DNA of 64,000 nt from the NCBI GenBank assembly GCA_965237895.1, contig CBDEGR010000002.1:124001-188000 (forward strand), written 5' to 3'. The translations under genes and the position numbers were made by a program. Shown here one piece after another: positions 7,933 through 17,760 of the stretch (positions within the stretch are counted from its first letter, which is position 1; every line of letters starts with the position of its first letter). Origin of the DNA: CBDEGR01 sp965237895. Its GTDB lineage: Bacteria; Acidobacteriota; Terriglobia; UBA7540; JAPUME01. The notes beneath the pieces are model-generated. The model had not been told where the DNA came from and searched no databases. It saw nothing but the letters and a program-made list of their open reading frames with translations.

Positions 7933-9912
7933 ATGGTTCCTACCGCGACAGGACCGCAGGGCTTGAAAGGCCTCGAAGTCGCCGCCTTCGAAAGCCGCCG
8001 AGCGCGCGAGATGGCGAGCCTGATCACGCGCCACGGCGGGGTGCCGCTCGTCGGCCCTTCGATGCGGGAAATTCCGCTGGAAGAGAACCCCGCCGCCTTC
8101 GACTTCGCCGCACGGCTGCTCAAGGGCGAAATCGGCGCCGTCATCTTCATGACCGGGGTCGGCGCGCGGACGCTCTTCGAAGCGCTTGAGACCCGCCACG
8201 AGCGGCGGAAAATCGTCGCCGCGCTCTCCAAGATTACCATCGTCGCCCGCGGGCCGAAACCCGTCCGAATACTTCGCGAGTATAAAATTCCCATCACCAT
8301 CACGGTTCCCGAACCGAACACCTGGCGCGAAATCCTCCAGGAGTTGGATGAAAATCCGCGCGGGCCGACGCTGGAAGGAAGCCGCATCGCCATACAGGAA
8401 TACGGCGTCTCCCATAAGGCGTTTCTTCAGGAACTGGAAGGCCGCGTCAAAGAAGTCATCCAAGTGCCGGTCTATCGTTGGGGGCTGCCGGAAGACACCG
8501 CGCCGCTTCGAAAAACCGTTGAAGCCCTGACGGAGGGAAGAACACGAATCGCCCTGTTCACCAACGGCGCGCAATCGGACCACATGCTTCAGGTCGCCGC
8601 GAAGCTCGGATTGCGCGGACGGCTGCTCGAGGCCTTACGCCGCTCCGTGGTCTGCTCCATCGGCCCGACGTGTACGGAGATGCTGGGAAATAACGGCATC
8701 TCCGTGGACTTCGAACCCTCGCACCCGAAGATGGGTGTGCTGGTAAGCGAGTGCGCTCAAAAAGTAGAGGGGTTGTTGCGCGCGAAGAGCGCCGCGGACG
8801 GCGCCCCGGTCCGCGTGGAGGTGTCTGAATCCGCAACCGCACAAACCAAACCCTCCCCCTCCACATGGGAGGACGCTCTGTGGAATTCGCGTTTCATGCG
8901 GGCTTGTCGGCGCGAGCCGGTCGACGCCACGCCGGTCTGGCTGATGCGGCAGGCAGGACGTTACATGAAGGACTACTGCGACCTCCGCTCCAAGGTGCCG
9001 TTCTTGAATCTCTGCAAGTCGCCGGAGCTGGTATCGGAAGTAACGGTCACCGCGCAGCAGCGCCTCGGCGCCGACGCGGCCATCATCTTCGCCGACCTTC
9101 TCTTGATCGTCGAGCCGCTCGGCTACGAACTTGAATATGATAAAGGGGAGGGACCCGTCGTCCGCCCCGCCTTGCGGCAAGCCTCGGACGTAGACCGCAT
9201 GCAGGAAGTGACCCCGGAAGAGTCGCTGGCTTATCTGTACGACGCCATCCGGCAGACGCGGTCCGCCCTTGCGCCGGATATCCCGCTTCTGGGATTCTGC
9301 GGCGCGCCGTTTACGCTGGCGTCTTATATCATTGAAGGCGGTGCGTCAAAGAATTATGTCCACACCAAGAGTTTGATGTACCGCGACCCCGGCGCGTGGC
9401 ATACGCTGATGGACCACCTGAGCCGAAGCCTGGCCGGATACCTCAACGCGCAGATCACCGCCGGCGTTCAGGCGGTGCAGATTTTCGACACCTGGGTCGG
9501 CTGCCTCGGCCCGGCCGACTATCGCGAGTTTGTTCTGCCGCATACCCGAACTTTAATCCAACAGATCACACCGGGCACGCCGGTCATCCACTTCGGCACC
9601 GGCACGGGCGATCTGCTGGAGGGGATGAAGGAAGCGGGCGGCGACATCATCGGCCTCGATTTCCGCGTGGAGTTGGACGACGCCTGGAAGCGGCTTGGGT
9701 CTGATGTCGGCATTCAGGGCAACCTCGACCCTCTGGTGCTCTTTGCCGAAGGGGATTACGTTCGCGAGCGTGCCGAGAAAATTCTAAAGCAGGCCGGAGG
9801 ACGCCCGGGCCACATTTTCAACCTCGGCCACGGCATTCTGCCGCAGACGCCCGTTGACCATGTGATCGCTCTGATCGATGCCGTGCATGAGATCAGCAGC
9901 CGGAAAAAGTAG
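7933..9912 (+). CDS. hemDE: Fused uroporphyrinogen-III synthase / uroporphyrinogen decarboxylase
   Basis: One frame encodes two consecutive enzymes of heme synthesis. Residues 1 to about 270 are a HemD domain, which closes and inverts hydroxymethylbilane; it has the VAAFESRRAREM start and the IFMTGVGARTLFEAL and ALFTNGAQSDHML blocks. A Ser/Thr/Ala-rich linker follows. Residues about 315-659 are HemE, with PVWLMRQAGRYM near residue 340, FCGAPFTLASYIIEGG and the C-terminal FNLGHGILPQTP. The ATG at 7933 is chosen because the HemD fold begins shortly after it; the frame stays open upstream to 7771 but without similarity. hemH follows after 30 bases and then hemY, forming a heme operon. Confidence 0.9.
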   Translation: MVPTATGPQGLKGLEVAAFESRRAREMASLITRHGGVPLVGPSMREIPLEENPAAFDFAARLLKGEIGAVIFMTGVGARTLFEALETRHERRKIVAALSKITIVARGPKPVRILREYKIPITITVPEPNTWREILQELDENPRGPTLEGSRIAIQEYGVSHKAFLQELEGRVKEVIQVPVYRWGLPEDTAPLRKTVEALTEGRTRIALFTNGAQSDHMLQVAAKLGLRGRLLEALRRSVVCSIGPTCTEMLGNNGISVDFEPSHPKMGVLVSECAQKVEGLLRAKSAADGAPVRVEVSESATAQTKPSPSTWEDALWNSRFMRACRREPVDATPVWLMRQAGRYMKDYCDLRSKVPFLNLCKSPELVSEVTVTAQQRLGADAAIIFADLLLIVEPLGYELEYDKGEGPVVRPALRQASDVDRMQEVTPEESLAYLYDAIRQTRSALAPDIPLLGFCGAPFTLASYIIEGGASKNYVHTKSLMYRDPGAWHTLMDHLSRSLAGYLNAQITAGVQAVQIFDTWVGCLGPADYREFVLPHTRTLIQQITPGTPVIHFGTGTGDLLEGMKEAGGDIIGLDFRVELDDAWKRLGSDVGIQGNLDPLVLFAEGDYVRERAEKILKQAGGRPGHIFNLGHGILPQTPVDHVIALIDAVHEISSRKK

Positions 9913-9942
9913 CAATATCCTTTTTATGTTGAGATCCGTTTC

Positions 9943-10884
9943 ATGGACAGCGTACTCATCATCGGATTCGGCGGACCCACAGACCCGAAAATGATCCGTC
10001 CTTTCTTGGATAACGTTCTTCGCGGCCGGCCGGTCCCCCAGGAGCGTTACGAACAGGTGGTCCGCCAGTACGAATTGATCGGCGGCTCTTCGCCCTACAA
10101 CGAAAATACGTTTCGGCAAGCGAAGGCGCTCGGTGAACGATTAAATCAAAACGGGACCTCAGCCACCGTCTATGTCGGCTTTCGTAATTGGGACCCCACT
10201 ATGAAAGATACGCTCCAAAAAATGGCCGACGAGGGGCGCCGATCCGCGGTCGGCTTTATCCTGGCTGCGCACCGTTCTGAGGCAAGCTTGGGGCGCTACC
10301 AGCAGGAAATTGAGGCAGCGCAGCAAGAGGTCGGAGCGAAGGCGCCCGTCGTCACCTACACGAAGGCTTGGTACAATCATCCTCTGTTTTTGGACGCCGC
10401 CGCCGATCGCGTGCGGGAAGTTCTACCGGCAGGGGGAAAGGAGGCCGCCGGCCGCTCGGCGTTGATCTTTACCGCGCACTCGATTCCCCAATCCCTGGCC
10501 GACCGTTCTCCCTACGTTGAAGATATTCGCAACTCCGCTGAAGGCGTCGCCGCGCGGCTCGGCATCATCGACTGGTCCCTCTCCTATCAGAGCCGCAGCG
10601 GAAACCCCCGCGACCCGTGGCTCGAACCCGACATCAACGCCCGAATTCGGCAAAAAGCGGAAGAGGGCTATCAGCAAGTGGTCATCGTGCCCATCGGATT
10701 CCTCTCGGACCACGTCGAGGTGCTCTTCGACCTCGACCATCAGGCCCAAAATACCGCGCAAGAGGCAGGCATGAAGTTTCTCCGCGCGCCCACCGTGGGC
10801 GACCATCCGAAGTTTATCGAAATGATGGCCGAGTTGGTTCGAGAAACTTCTGCCGGCGGAAAAAAGGAGGCTTCCCGCTCATGA
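9943..10884 (+). CDS. hemH: Ferrochelatase
   Basis: Inserts iron into the porphyrin ring. The 313-residue protein starts with VLIIGFGGPTDP, the usual ferrochelatase opening. It contains the FTAHSIPQSLADRSPY block with the catalytic His and the late IVPIGFLSDHVEVLFDLD block. The stop TGA overlaps the ATG of the next gene in an ATGA arrangement, pointing to coupled translation with the oxidase that makes its family's porphyrin substrate. Confidence 0.94.
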   Translation: MDSVLIIGFGGPTDPKMIRPFLDNVLRGRPVPQERYEQVVRQYELIGGSSPYNENTFRQAKALGERLNQNGTSATVYVGFRNWDPTMKDTLQKMADEGRRSAVGFILAAHRSEASLGRYQQEIEAAQQEVGAKAPVVTYTKAWYNHPLFLDAAADRVREVLPAGGKEAAGRSALIFTAHSIPQSLADRSPYVEDIRNSAEGVAARLGIIDWSLSYQSRSGNPRDPWLEPDINARIRQKAEEGYQQVVIVPIGFLSDHVEVLFDLDHQAQNTAQEAGMKFLRAPTVGDHPKFIEMMAELVRETSAGGKKEASRS

Positions 10885-12377
10885 AAGACCACGCCGCCAC
10901 GTTCGTCGTCGTCGGAGGCGGCATCACCGGACTTGCCGCCGCCCACCGAATGATGGAGCTGGCCCGAGAATATTCCCTGAACATTCAATTGCTGGTTCTC
11001 GAAGCCGGAGACCGCCTGGGCGGGGTCATCCAAACCGAACAGCGCGACGGGTTCCTCCTTGAAGGCGGGCCGGATTCGATGATCTCGGAAAAACCCTGGG
11101 CGCTGGAGCTTGCGAAGCGGCTCGGTCTTGAACGGAAACTGATCGGCACCAATCCGAAAAACCGCCAAGCATTGGTGGCGCACAAAGGCAAGCTCCATCC
11201 CATCCCGGAAGGATTTCACCTCATCACGCCTTCCCGCCTTCGCCCTCTTCTGGCTTCTTCATTGTTTAGTTGGCTGGGGAAGATTCGCATGGCCTTGGAA
11301 ATTTTTGTGCCCGCAAAAATATCCCATCAGGACGAATCGGTTGCGAGTTTCGTGCGACGCCGCTTCGGACGCCAAGCCGTCCAACGCATCGCACAGCCGA
11401 TGGTGGGCGGCATCTACACCGCCGACGTTCGTAAACTGAGCCTGCTGGCGACGATGCCGCAATTCCGCGAACTCGAGCTCCAATACGGCAGCCTGATCAA
11501 AGGTCTCCGCCGGCGTCGGAGTGAAAAGGCGAAAAGGCGGCAAGGGCAGAGCGGCGGCGCCCGCTACGATCTTTTCCTCTCCTTCAAGCACGGGATACAG
11601 ACGCTGACGGATGCGCTCCGAAGCGCGCTTCCTCCCCGCACCACCTCGCTCCGCGCGCTGGTGTACCGGCTGCGGTTCGAACCGGAAAGGAATCTGTGGG
11701 CCGTCTGGTACGGAGAAAATCAACTCGTGCGGGCGACCGGCGTCTGCTTGGCTGTTCCCGCGCCCCGCGCCGCCAAGATTTTAGCCAACGCGGTTCCCGA
11801 CGCAGCCGACGAGATCAAGGGCATCCGCTACGCCTCCTCGGCAACCGTAAACCTGACCTACAACCGCGACGACATCCCGCACGCCTTGGACGGCTTCGGA
11901 TTCGTCGTCCCGCCCTCGGAGCGCCGCTCGATCCTTGCCTGCACGTTCAGCAGCGTGAAGTACGCGGGACGCGCGCCCCAGGGCCAAGTTCTGCTGCGCG
12001 CATTTTTGGGAGGCGACCTTCAACCGGGAGTGCTCAAGTTCGAGGACCGGAAAATGGAACAGGCCGTCCGCGATGATCTACGGCATTATCTTGGAATCAA
12101 AGCCCCGCCCCGCTCGGCCTGGGTCCGCCGTTTTACCGAGTCGATGGCGCAGTACGACGTGGGACATCTTGATAAGGTAGGTCGGATTGAGAAGATGGTC
12201 GCCCGCCGGCCGGGCCTTGCGCTCGCCGGCAGCGCCTACCGCGGCGTCGGCATTCCCGACTGCGTCCGCAGCGGAGAGCTGGCCGCCGAAGCCCTCCTGA
12301 AACCGCTGATCCAAAAACGCCTCAAAGAACGGGACGAGCGGGAAGAGCGCGCCCAAGTTCCCGCCCTTTCCCGTTGA
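10881..12377 (+). CDS. hemY: Protoporphyrinogen/coproporphyrinogen oxidase, HemY type
   Basis: A FAD-dependent oxidase of heme synthesis, 498 residues. The dinucleotide-binding motif VVGGGITGLAAA lies at residues 9-20, followed by LEAGDRLGGVIQT and the substrate-side GGPDSM. The C-terminal FAD segment (LAGSAYRGVGIPDCVRSGELAA) is intact. The start at 10881 overlaps the hemH stop by four bases; the frame is open further upstream but inside hemH. Whether it acts on protoporphyrinogen or coproporphyrinogen cannot be decided from sequence. Confidence 0.92.
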   Translation: MKDHAATFVVVGGGITGLAAAHRMMELAREYSLNIQLLVLEAGDRLGGVIQTEQRDGFLLEGGPDSMISEKPWALELAKRLGLERKLIGTNPKNRQALVAHKGKLHPIPEGFHLITPSRLRPLLASSLFSWLGKIRMALEIFVPAKISHQDESVASFVRRRFGRQAVQRIAQPMVGGIYTADVRKLSLLATMPQFRELELQYGSLIKGLRRRRSEKAKRRQGQSGGARYDLFLSFKHGIQTLTDALRSALPPRTTSLRALVYRLRFEPERNLWAVWYGENQLVRATGVCLAVPAPRAAKILANAVPDAADEIKGIRYASSATVNLTYNRDDIPHALDGFGFVVPPSERRSILACTFSSVKYAGRAPQGQVLLRAFLGGDLQPGVLKFEDRKMEQAVRDDLRHYLGIKAPPRSAWVRRFTESMAQYDVGHLDKVGRIEKMVARRPGLALAGSAYRGVGIPDCVRSGELAAEALLKPLIQKRLKERDEREERAQVPALSR

Positions 12378-12684
12378 CCTCCTTGCGTTTAACGTAGCCT
12401 TTGACGGGCGGAAAAGATTACGATCCTAGATCAAGATTCTCTCGAATACTCTCCTCGTCCTCCCCGCAAAGCTCCTCAAAACCACCGGCCCTCTTCGTAA
12501 CCAGCGCATACAATGTCATGCCGCGTAAGGTAAAGTAAACTTCGGCCAAACTCGGAGGTTTTTTCCCACCCTTGCCTTGCCTTCCCTCTACCCACTCCAC
12601 CTTCCCCGCAACTGAATTCTCTGCTACCATAATTCTTTGCCGCGCATTAGGGCTCGGGACCTTCCGGCGCGAGCCACAAACACT
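12378..12684. other. Gap between hemY and leuC
   Basis: No terminator with a T-run and no leucine-rich leader peptide is obvious. The only possible coding content is the 70-codon minus-strand frame at 12418-12630. Confidence 0.4.
12418..12630 (-). CDS. Short ORF, possibly glycosidase remnant
   Basis: A 70-codon frame with the segment AEVYFTLRGMTLYALVTKR, which weakly resembles the C-terminal strand of GH29 alpha-L-fucosidases (FTxKGxTLYAI). No catalytic part is present, so if real it is only a fragment. It could also be a chance frame. Confidence 0.25.
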   Translation of the reverse strand: MVAENSVAGKVEWVEGRQGKGGKKPPSLAEVYFTLRGMTLYALVTKRAGGFEELCGEDEESIRENLDLGS

Positions 12685-14112
12685 ATGTCAGCGAAAACCC
12701 TATTCGAGAAAATTTGGGACAACCGCATCGTCTACCAGGAGCTGGGCCGTCCGGCGCTGCTCTATATCGACCTGCACCTGGTGCATGAGGTCACCTCACC
12801 GCAGGCGTTTGAAGGACTGCGGCTGGCAGGCCGTAAGGTCCGCCGCACGGACCGCACCTGGGCGACGATGGACCACAACGTCCCCACCACGGACCGCACG
12901 CTGCCGATTCTCGACAACACCTCCGCGCGGCAGGTTTCGTGCCTGGCCGACAACTGCACAGAGTTCGGCGTGCCGCTCTTTGATTTAAAAAGCCCGCATC
13001 AAGGCATCGTCCACATCATCGGCCCCGAGCTCGGCCTGACGCAACCCGGCATGACCATCGTCTGCGGCGACAGCCATACGGCCACGCACGGCGCGTTCGG
13101 GGCGCTGGCCTTCGGCATCGGCACCAGCGAAGTCGAGCACGTCCTGGCGACGCAGTGCCTCTGGCAGGCGAAACCGAAGACGTTTGAGATTCGCGTGGAA
13201 GGCACTCTGCCCACCGGTGTCACGGCCAAGGACATCATCCTTAGTATCATCGGACGCATCGGCACGGACGGCGCGGCGGGCACCGTGGTCGAGTATCGCG
13301 GCTCGGCGATTGAGGCGCTTTCGATGGAAGAACGCATGACGGTCTGTAATATGTCGATTGAGGCCGGAGCACGCGCCGGGATGATTGCGCCCGACGAGAT
13401 GACCCTTCGCTACATCGAAGGCCGCAAGTACGCGCCGCAAGACAAGGAATTCGAGAAGGCGTGCATGAAGTGGCTCGGCCTGCGGACCGACCCGGGCGCG
13501 ACGTTCGATCAGCAATTGGTCATCAAGGCCTCGAAGCTAGCGCCGCAGGTGACCTGGGGGACGAACCCCGGCATGGTGACCGACGTGACGGGCCGCGTGC
13601 CGGACCCGGACTCCTTCTCCAACGCGGACGCCAAGAAAGCCGCCGCACGGGCGCTCGAATACATGGACCTCAAGCCCGGCATGGCGATTGAAGATATCAA
13701 GGTGGACCACGTCTTCATCGGCTCCTGCACGAACGCGCGTCTGGAAGACCTGCGCGCCGCGGCCGACGTGGTGCGCGGAAAGAAGGTCTCGAAAAAAGTT
13801 CACGCCATGGTGGTGCCCGGCTCGCAGCCCGTCAAGGCGGAGGCAGAGACGCTGGGGCTCGACCGCGTCTTCATCGAAGCCGGATTCGAGTGGCGGAACT
13901 CGGGCTGTAGCATGTGCCTGGGAATGAACCCGGACATCCTCCAGCCGGGCGAGCGTTGCGCCAGCACATCCAACCGGAACTTTGAAGGCCGCCAAGGCAA
14001 GGGCGGACGGACGCACTTGGTCAGCCCGCCGATGGCGGCGGCGGCGGCGCTCGAAGGCCGCTTCGTCGATGTGCGGAAGTTGACGGAGACGAAGGCAGCG
14101 CCAGTCGGTTAA
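12685..14112 (+). CDS. leuC: 3-isopropylmalate dehydratase large subunit
   Basis: An aconitase-family [4Fe-4S] enzyme of leucine synthesis, 475 residues. The start at 12685 gives the usual MSAKTLFEKIWDNR opening; an upstream in-frame ATG at 12637 adds unrelated residues. The cluster ligands are visible in GSCTNARLEDL and SGCSMCLGMN, and the active-site block CGDSHTATHGAFGALAFG is intact. leuD starts 9 bases after its stop, and the two subunits form one enzyme. Confidence 0.96.
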   Translation: MSAKTLFEKIWDNRIVYQELGRPALLYIDLHLVHEVTSPQAFEGLRLAGRKVRRTDRTWATMDHNVPTTDRTLPILDNTSARQVSCLADNCTEFGVPLFDLKSPHQGIVHIIGPELGLTQPGMTIVCGDSHTATHGAFGALAFGIGTSEVEHVLATQCLWQAKPKTFEIRVEGTLPTGVTAKDIILSIIGRIGTDGAAGTVVEYRGSAIEALSMEERMTVCNMSIEAGARAGMIAPDEMTLRYIEGRKYAPQDKEFEKACMKWLGLRTDPGATFDQQLVIKASKLAPQVTWGTNPGMVTDVTGRVPDPDSFSNADAKKAAARALEYMDLKPGMAIEDIKVDHVFIGSCTNARLEDLRAAADVVRGKKVSKKVHAMVVPGSQPVKAEAETLGLDRVFIEAGFEWRNSGCSMCLGMNPDILQPGERCASTSNRNFEGRQGKGGRTHLVSPPMAAAAALEGRFVDVRKLTETKAAPVG

Positions 14113-14121
14113 GGAAAAGTT

Positions 14122-14706
14122 ATGGAACCGTTCCGGACATTCACGGGGCTGGTGGCGCCGCTCAACCGCGCGCACGTCGATACCGACCAGGTCATCCCCA
14201 AGCAGTTCCTGAAATCGATCACGCGCACGGGCCTGGGCAAGGGACTCTTCTTCGATTGGCGGCTTATGGAGGACGGCACGGAAAATCCCAACTTCTCCTT
14301 GAACCAGCCGCGCTACCGGGGCGCGTCGATTTTGCTAGCACGGCAGAACTTCGGTTGCGGCAGCTCGCGCGAGCACGCGCCCTGGGCCTTGATGGACTTC
14401 GGCTTCCGGGCCCTCGTCGCGCCCTCGTTCGCCGATATCTTCTACAACAACTGCTTCAAGAACGGCATGCTGCCGGTCGCGCTTGACGAAACCGCCGTCG
14501 ATGAGATCTTCAAGAAGGTTCAAGCGAAGGAAGGGCTCCAGTTGACGGTGAACCTCGAAAATCAGACGCTTACCGACGGGGCAGGCGGGGCGTGGAAATT
14601 CGAGATCGACCCCTTCCGCAGGAAATGCTTGCTCGAAGGGCTGGACGACATCTCCCTCACCCTCCAGCAGGAAGAGAAGATCAGCGCCTTCGAGGCGCGT
14701 CGATAA
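14122..14706 (+). CDS. leuD: 3-isopropylmalate dehydratase small subunit
   Basis: The swivel-domain partner of LeuC, 194 residues. It begins with the family pattern FRTFTGLVAPLNRAHVDTDQVIPKQF (read here in parts: VDTDQVIPKQF) and has the substrate loop NFGCGSSREHAPWAL. The length is normal. Nine bases separate it from leuC. No other leucine gene is in the window, so leuA and leuB must lie elsewhere. Confidence 0.96.
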   Translation: MEPFRTFTGLVAPLNRAHVDTDQVIPKQFLKSITRTGLGKGLFFDWRLMEDGTENPNFSLNQPRYRGASILLARQNFGCGSSREHAPWALMDFGFRALVAPSFADIFYNNCFKNGMLPVALDETAVDEIFKKVQAKEGLQLTVNLENQTLTDGAGGAWKFEIDPFRRKCLLEGLDDISLTLQQEEKISAFEARR

Positions 14707-14754
14707 GCTCCCAGGAACAACAGCTTGGCCAAATTACCGGGCATTCATCAAACC

Positions 14755-16932
14755 ATGCGCACTACGCTTACCGTTCTTTCCGCCGTCATCTGTTTCAGTT
14801 TATCCGCGTGCCAATCCGAGGAAACCATGGAATCTCCAAAGGGGCTCCTCCTAGCCCCTCCAAAAGCAAAGACCGTTCCGCACAAACTCGAAAAGCACGG
14901 CCACGTCCGTACGGACAACTACTATTGGCTGCGCGAACGGGAAAACCCTGAAGTCATCTCCTACCTGGAGGCTGAAAACGAGTACACCGCGGCCGAGATG
15001 AAGCCGACTGAGAGTCTTCAAGAAAATTTATTTCAGGAGTTCAAGACCCGCATCAAGCAGACCGACATCTCCGTCCCCTACAAAAAGGACGGCTACTTTT
15101 ACTATTCGCGCACCGAAGAGGGCCACCAATACGGGATCTACTGCCGCAAACAGGGGACGCTCGAAGCCGAGGAGCAAGTCCTGGTGGACGTCAATCAAGT
15201 GGCCGAAGGCCATGAGTACTGCTCGGTGGGCAGCTTGGCAATCAGCACCGACGGCAATCTGGCCGCCTACGGGGTTGATACCGTCGGACGGCGGATTTAT
15301 GCGATCCAATTCAAAGACCTCAAAACGGGCAAGCTGCTCGACGACGTTATTTCTGATACCACCGGCAACTTGGCCTGGGCGAACGACAACAAGACTGTCT
15401 TCTACACCAAACAGGACCCGGAAACGCTCCGCTCCTATCGCATTTATCGTCATCGACTGGGAACCGCAGCGGAAGAAGACAAGCTGATCTTTGAAGAGGC
15501 CGATGAGACGTACAATTGCTACGTTTTCAAAACGAAATCCAAAAAATATATTCTGATCGGCTCCCGCCAGACTCTGGCAACCGAATACCGTTATCTCGAG
15601 GCCGACACCCCACAGGGAGATTTCAAAATCTTTCTTCCCCGCGAACGGGATCACGAGTACGACATCGATCACTACGGCAGCCACTTTTATATCCGAACCA
15701 ACCGCGAGGCGAAGAATTTCCGCCTGATGCGGACGCCGCTCACGAAGACGCAGCCGGAAAATTGGGAAGAGGTCATCCCGCATCGCCAAGACGTGTTCTT
15801 TGAAGATATGGAACTCTTTGCGGATTATCTGGTCGCTACGGAGCGCAAGGACGGGCTGCTGCAAATGCGCATCCGGCCGTGGCTAGAGTCGGGGTCGGCG
15901 TCGGGGTCTGGAGAAGGCGAGCACTACGTAGACTTCGGCGAGCCGACTTACACGACCTACCCGACGAGCAATCATGAAATGGATACGCCCGTCGTCCGTT
16001 ACGGCTACAGCTCGATGACCACGCCGCAGTCGGTCTACGACTACAACATGGTGACGCGGGAGAAGAAACTCCTCAAGCAGGAAGAGGTGCTGGGCGGGTT
16101 CGACTCCGCCGACTACCGCACCGAACGGATTTACGCCACCGCCTCCGACGGCGTCCGTGTGCCGATCTCCATCGTCTACCGGCAGAATTTTGCAGGGAAA
16201 GACTTCAAGAAAGACGGCGCGCGTCCGCTGCTGGTCTACGGGTACGGCTCTTACGGCCACAGCATCGACGCCGGGTTCAGCCCGTATCGGGTCAGTCTGC
16301 TCGACCGAGGCTTCGTCTACGCGCTGGCCCACATTCGCGGCGGGCAGGAGATGGGGCGGCAATGGTACGAGGACGGCAAGCTGCTCAAGAAAAAGAATAC
16401 GTTTACGGACTTCATCGCTTGCGCCGAGCACCTGGTGCAGGAAAAATACGCCGACCCGAAGCGCGTGTATGCCTCAGGCGGCAGCGCCGGAGGATTGTTG
16501 ATGGGCGCGGTGGTGAATCTGCGGCCCGAACTTTTCCACGGCGTGCTGGCAGCGGTTCCTTTCGTGGACGTGGTAACGACCATGCTCGACGACGATATCC
16601 CACTCACCACCGGCGAATATGACGAGTGGGGCAATCCGAACGAGAAGAGATATTACGACTACATTTTTTCTTACTCGCCTTACGATCAGGTTACGGCCCA
16701 GGCCTATCCGAACCTGCTGGTGACGACCGGCCTGCACGACTCGCAGGTGCAGTACTGGGAACCGGCCAAGTGGGTGGCGAAGATGCGGACGCTCAAGACC
16801 GGCAACAACCGGCTGCTGCTCAAGACAGAGATGGATGCCGGGCACGGCGGCGTCTCCGGGCGGGATAAGAGATACAAAGAAACCGCCTTCGAGTTCGCCT
16901 TCCTGCTCAACTTGGCCGGGAGGCAGGAGTAA
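14755..16932 (+). CDS. Oligopeptidase B-like S9 serine peptidase, lipoprotein
   Basis: A 725-residue prolyl-oligopeptidase-family enzyme that cleaves short peptides. The ATG at 14755 gives a lipoprotein signal (hydrophobic segment then LSAC near residue 19), so the enzyme is probably membrane-anchored and periplasmic rather than cytoplasmic. The N-terminal beta-propeller spans about residues 80-440. The C-terminal hydrolase carries the nucleophile in SGGSAGG (Ser about 577), the Asp in TGLHDSQVQYWEP and the His in DAGHGG. The VQYWEPAKW block is characteristic of the oligopeptidase B branch. Confidence 0.92.
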   Translation: MRTTLTVLSAVICFSLSACQSEETMESPKGLLLAPPKAKTVPHKLEKHGHVRTDNYYWLRERENPEVISYLEAENEYTAAEMKPTESLQENLFQEFKTRIKQTDISVPYKKDGYFYYSRTEEGHQYGIYCRKQGTLEAEEQVLVDVNQVAEGHEYCSVGSLAISTDGNLAAYGVDTVGRRIYAIQFKDLKTGKLLDDVISDTTGNLAWANDNKTVFYTKQDPETLRSYRIYRHRLGTAAEEDKLIFEEADETYNCYVFKTKSKKYILIGSRQTLATEYRYLEADTPQGDFKIFLPRERDHEYDIDHYGSHFYIRTNREAKNFRLMRTPLTKTQPENWEEVIPHRQDVFFEDMELFADYLVATERKDGLLQMRIRPWLESGSASGSGEGEHYVDFGEPTYTTYPTSNHEMDTPVVRYGYSSMTTPQSVYDYNMVTREKKLLKQEEVLGGFDSADYRTERIYATASDGVRVPISIVYRQNFAGKDFKKDGARPLLVYGYGSYGHSIDAGFSPYRVSLLDRGFVYALAHIRGGQEMGRQWYEDGKLLKKKNTFTDFIACAEHLVQEKYADPKRVYASGGSAGGLLMGAVVNLRPELFHGVLAAVPFVDVVTTMLDDDIPLTTGEYDEWGNPNEKRYYDYIFSYSPYDQVTAQAYPNLLVTTGLHDSQVQYWEPAKWVAKMRTLKTGNNRLLLKTEMDAGHGGVSGRDKRYKETAFEFAFLLNLAGRQE

Positions 16933-16993
16933 ATTTTCGGTCACCTGAATGGCACCTCAGTGCCTAAAGGCACAAAGGAGCGCAGGTGTTGCG

Positions 16994-17011
16994 GGACGGC
17001 TGAAGCCGTCC
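16994..17011. repeat. Short palindrome GGACGGC-TGAA-GCCGTCC
   Basis: A perfect 7-bp stem with a four-base loop lies about 60 bases after the oligopeptidase stop. A second small hairpin (GTGCC/GGCAC) lies just before it. There is no T-run, so it is not a classic terminator; it may be a dispersed palindromic repeat or an RNA-end stabiliser. Confidence 0.5.
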
Positions 17012-17123
17012 TGCGGTCCGGAGCTTTGAGCGCGGGGGCGAGAATGGAAAAGGTTTCCCTCAGTTGCATGCTCTGCTGTTTCGTAAGAACCTTCAGGCGG
17101 CGGGCCGTGTCCTGACTTAAAAT

Positions 17124-17447
17124 TTAGAGCCGATCAATCTTCGCGGCAAGAATAAAGTCGCTTTCGGTCAGCCCGTCGATCTTGTGCGTCCAGGTCTTGA
17201 TGCCGACCTTGCCCCAGGCAAGAAAGATATCCGGGTGGTGGCCCTGCTGTTCGGCAAGTTCTCCGACGCGGTTGGTGAACTCCAGCGCCTTGAGAAAATC
17301 CGGGAACGTGAACGTCTTTTCAATGTGATGTTCATCCGTCACGACCCAACCGGTCACCTGATTCGTCAACGCCTTCAGTTCCTCGCCCTGGAGCGGCGGC
17401 ACTCCGCCCCGGCACGGCACGCAAGTTTTCGCAGAAAGTTCCGACAT
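17124..17447 (-). CDS. phhB: Pterin-4a-carbinolamine dehydratase
   Basis: Dehydrates 4a-hydroxytetrahydrobiopterin; related proteins also act as small regulators or in pterin metabolism. The 107-residue protein carries the full PCD signature: GHHPDIFLAWGKVGI, then WTHKIDGLTESD, with the two His and the Trp and Asp in place. The internal Met at 17447 is taken as the start because the 18 codons before it have no family counterpart; a GGAGGG ribosome binding site (minus strand) precedes it. No phenylalanine hydroxylase gene is adjacent. Confidence 0.92.
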   Translation of the reverse strand: MSELSAKTCVPCRGGVPPLQGEELKALTNQVTGWVVTDEHHIEKTFTFPDFLKALEFTNRVGELAEQQGHHPDIFLAWGKVGIKTWTHKIDGLTESDFILAAKIDRL

Positions 17448-17616
17448 GATAGACCCTCCATTTAGATGGCTCCCACGCGAACAGCCACCATCATAGCCCA
17501 CTTCAGATTGAAAATTTATACCACACGATAAAAAAATGAAGGAAACGCTTGCCTTTGTCGGCCTCGGTCCGATTTTAGGAATCCTTCCATCGCGCGATTC
17601 AGAAACTTCCCCAAAC

Positions 17617-17642
17617 CGCAGAACCGCACTACGGGTTCTGCG
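17617..17642. repeat. REP-like palindrome, copy 1
   Basis: The inverted repeat CGCAGAACC / GGGTTCTGCG has a short loop ending in ACTAC. Closely similar hairpins occur at 22864-22889 and 22914-22938, so this is a dispersed family in the genome. Confidence 0.7.
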
Positions 17643-17760
17643 CTACCCGCTTGCGAGTTAAGTCCATCTGTAGAGGCTGCCTTTCGACAGGCAGACTGTG
17701 CCGGGCTGATCCGCCGCGGCGGACCGCCGCACCAGGAGACTCTAAAACACCCAGACAGCC

